From: Syntrophomonadaceae bacterium
GTDB lineage: Bacteria > Bacillota > Dethiobacteria > DTU022
Reading direction: 5' to 3'
Length of the DNA: 5,761 nucleotides
Assembly: GCA_003553305.1 (NCBI GenBank)
Contig: PWEB01000156.1
Span: 1-5,761 of the forward strand
Below the pieces are notes generated by a model. The model was not told the DNA's origin, made no database searches, and saw only the letters and a program-made list of their open reading frames with translations. Positions 4,640 through 5,761 of this stretch are shown here, one piece after another. Within the stretch, counting starts at the first letter, position 1; each line of letters opens with the position of its first letter. Made by a program: the position numbers and the translations under genes.

Positions 4640-5761
4640 TTACTGATCCTCTACCGGGAAACTATCGATTAAGCCCAGAGCTTTTTGCATAAGCATGTTA
4701 ACATCGCGGACATCAACTCTGCCATCTCCGTTCACATCGCTGCTCAGTAATTGAACCTCTTCAAGCTGCTCTAAGTCAAGCACATAACGCATTAATAACA
4801 CAACATCTTTAACATTGACACTTCCGGTATTGTGCAGGTCTCCGTAATCAAAGACTAAAACTTCTCCATTTATAAAAGTTTCGTAATCAGACCAGTCACC
4901 ACGACCATCAGAATTCACAGCCCGGACCCGCCATATGTATTCACTGCCATCATCTGAAAAACCTTCCACTGCAGCAGAAGTTACGTTTCCCAGCTCCTTT
5001 TCTTTAAAAATTAGCCTATCTTCAGCATTCCTGATTTGCAGCAGATATGACTCTGCCTTATCAGCAGCCTCCCAGCTAAAATCAACAGACCCACCGACTA
5101 TAAAAGCATCATCTGCCGGAGAGGTAAGCACAGTCTCTCCCGGTGGTTCAGGTTCAGAATCCGGTTCAGGCGACGGCGATGGTGATGGCGACGGTGAAGG
5201 ATTTGTTTCCTCCTTATCGTCATCTTTATCAGTTTCATCTGATTGATCAGTTTCGCCATTTTCATCAGAATCATCCGGTTCATCAGCTTCTTCGGAATCG
5301 CCATTTTCATCAGAATCATCCGGTTCATCTTCTATTTCTTTAAAAATCGCAGCCAAATTGCGATCTGATTCGGCTGTGAATACATACTCGACATCTGAGT
5401 AATTTTCACTGGTGTCGTTGTCTTCCCAGGTTTCAAATTTAAACCCCTCCGCCGCTTCCGCCTTGAGGGTAACTTTTTCACCGTGTTCGTAAGTGCCCCC
5501 GCCGTTCGCCTCGCCGCCGTCTTCTGGAGTTACAGAAACTTCAATCGAATATTTTTTGAGCTCAAAATTAGCAGTCAGATAAATATCATCTTCTAGCTTA
5601 ACAGTATACTCCTCTTCTTCAGAGACCTCCCCGCCTTCTTCATCAGTCCAGTTAACAAACCGGTAGCCTTCCGCGGCAGTTGCCTTAAGGGTGACCTCTT
5701 CGTTCTCGTCACCATAGCGTTCTCCGGTCACCTCACCGCCTTCTTCAGGCTCAGCCAAAAG
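4640..5761 (-). CDS. Surface protein C-terminus: InlB-type repeats, Fn3-like domain, dockerin (partial)
   Basis: The reading frame is open to the right edge, so the N-terminus, signal peptide and any catalytic domain lie outside; 373 residues are visible. Numbering from the TTG codon at 5758, two InlB-type repeats (about 1-67 and 69-140) share PE(E/D)GGE, EKVTLKA-like, AAEG(Y/F)(R/K)F and a closing (A/L)xF strand. An Asp/Glu linker (141-186) holds a duplicated 15-residue unit, followed by a Ser-Pro run (187-197) as spacer. Residues about 206-298 look like a fibronectin type III-like domain (FSWEAADKAESYLLQIR, YIWRVRAVNSDG). The C-terminus (about 305-366) is dockerin-like: its second calcium loop, DVNGDGRVDVRD, is canonical, while the first, DLHNTGSVNVKD, lacks the usual Asn/Asp at positions 3 and 5. 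Dockerins bind cohesins in extracellular complexes. No cohesin or glycoside hydrolase is visible here. The TTG at 5758 is an internal Leu codon, not a start. Confidence 0.85.
   Translation of the reverse strand, partial: LLAEPEEGGEVTGERYGDENEEVTLKATAAEGYRFVNWTDEEGGEVSEEEEYTVKLEDDIYLTANFELKKYSIEVSVTPEDGGEANGGGTYEHGEKVTLKAEAAEGFKFETWEDNDTSENYSDVEYVFTAESDRNLAAIFKEIEDEPDDSDENGDSEEADEPDDSDENGETDQSDETDKDDDKEETNPSPSPSPSPSPEPDSEPEPPGETVLTSPADDAFIVGGSVDFSWEAADKAESYLLQIRNAEDRLIFKEKELGNVTSAAVEGFSDDGSEYIWRVRAVNSDGRGDWSDYETFINGEVLVFDYGDLHNTGSVNVKDVVLLMRYVLDLEQLEEVQLLSSDVNGDGRVDVRDVNMLMQKALGLIDSFPVEDQ
5169..5200. repeat. Hexanucleotide tandem array encoding Ser-Pro linker
   Basis: Imperfect tandem copies of a six-base unit (GGCGAC, GGCGAT, GGTGAT variants on the plus strand) encode alternating Ser and Pro in the minus-strand surface protein. 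Such Ser-Pro runs act as extended, stiff spacers between exported domains. The unit keeps the frame, so gain or loss of copies changes linker length without breaking the protein. Confidence 0.7.
5253..5329. repeat. 45-base period tandem duplication in acidic linker
   Basis: A 32-base sequence at 5253-5284 recurs exactly at 5298-5329, a period of 45 bases (15 codons). On the minus strand each copy encodes DEPDDSDENG in the acidic linker of the surface protein. Exact identity at DNA level suggests a recent duplication, and the in-frame period means that copy number could vary harmlessly. Confidence 0.9.

Noticed and set aside
4935..5246. Plus-strand open frame of 103 codons rich in Gly, Ser and Asp
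   Set aside because: It is antisense to the surface-protein gene; its composition is simply the complement of the Ser-Pro hexanucleotide array.
5756..5758. TTG as the start codon of the surface-protein gene
   Set aside because: The frame stays open to the edge, and the protein would begin in the middle of an InlB-type repeat.

Overview
The window looks like chromosomal DNA of an anaerobic, Gram-positive (Clostridia-like) bacterium. This is inferred from strong purine-rich ribosome binding sites about 7-8 bases before the starts, a GTG start, TGn-extended -10 promoters, a lipoprotein signal, an anaerobe-type double [4Fe-4S] protein, and a surface protein ending in a dockerin-like module. The exported parts of two proteins are strongly acidic, which would suit a saline or alkaline habitat, but that is only suggestive. 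No rRNA, tRNA, CRISPR array, insertion sequence or phage gene was seen.

Layout from left to right. Positions 1-146 hold no supportable gene, only an inverted repeat just after the first stop codon. On the minus strand at 147-944 is a zinc-ribbon, single-membrane-span protein with an acidic external linker and an unrecognised C-terminal domain. Also on the minus strand, at 1157-1927, is a lipoprotein of the SagB/ThcOx nitroreductase family. A divergent intergenic region (1928-2175) carries an extended -10 promoter for each direction. On the plus strand is a glutamine-hydrolysing asparagine synthetase (asnB), about 2176-3687. A strong hairpin at 3730-3761 lies between convergent genes and probably ends transcription both ways. 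On the minus strand at 3813-4583 is a QueG-like (COG1600) double [4Fe-4S] protein. Upstream of it on the same strand, and running off the right edge (4640-5761), is the C-terminal part of a secreted or surface protein: two InlB-type repeats, an acidic linker with a DNA duplication, a Ser-Pro run, an Fn3-like domain and a dockerin-like module.

The genes do not form one obvious pathway. Only the surface protein and the QueG-like gene (56-base gap, no terminator seen) look potentially cotranscribed; the others appear to be single transcription units. The most notable local observation is the asnB start. The Shine-Dalgarno position and the need for an N-terminal catalytic cysteine both point to a non-standard ATC start codon, or else a short propeptide from a poorly placed GTG. 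I found no convincing evidence of a new multi-gene system.
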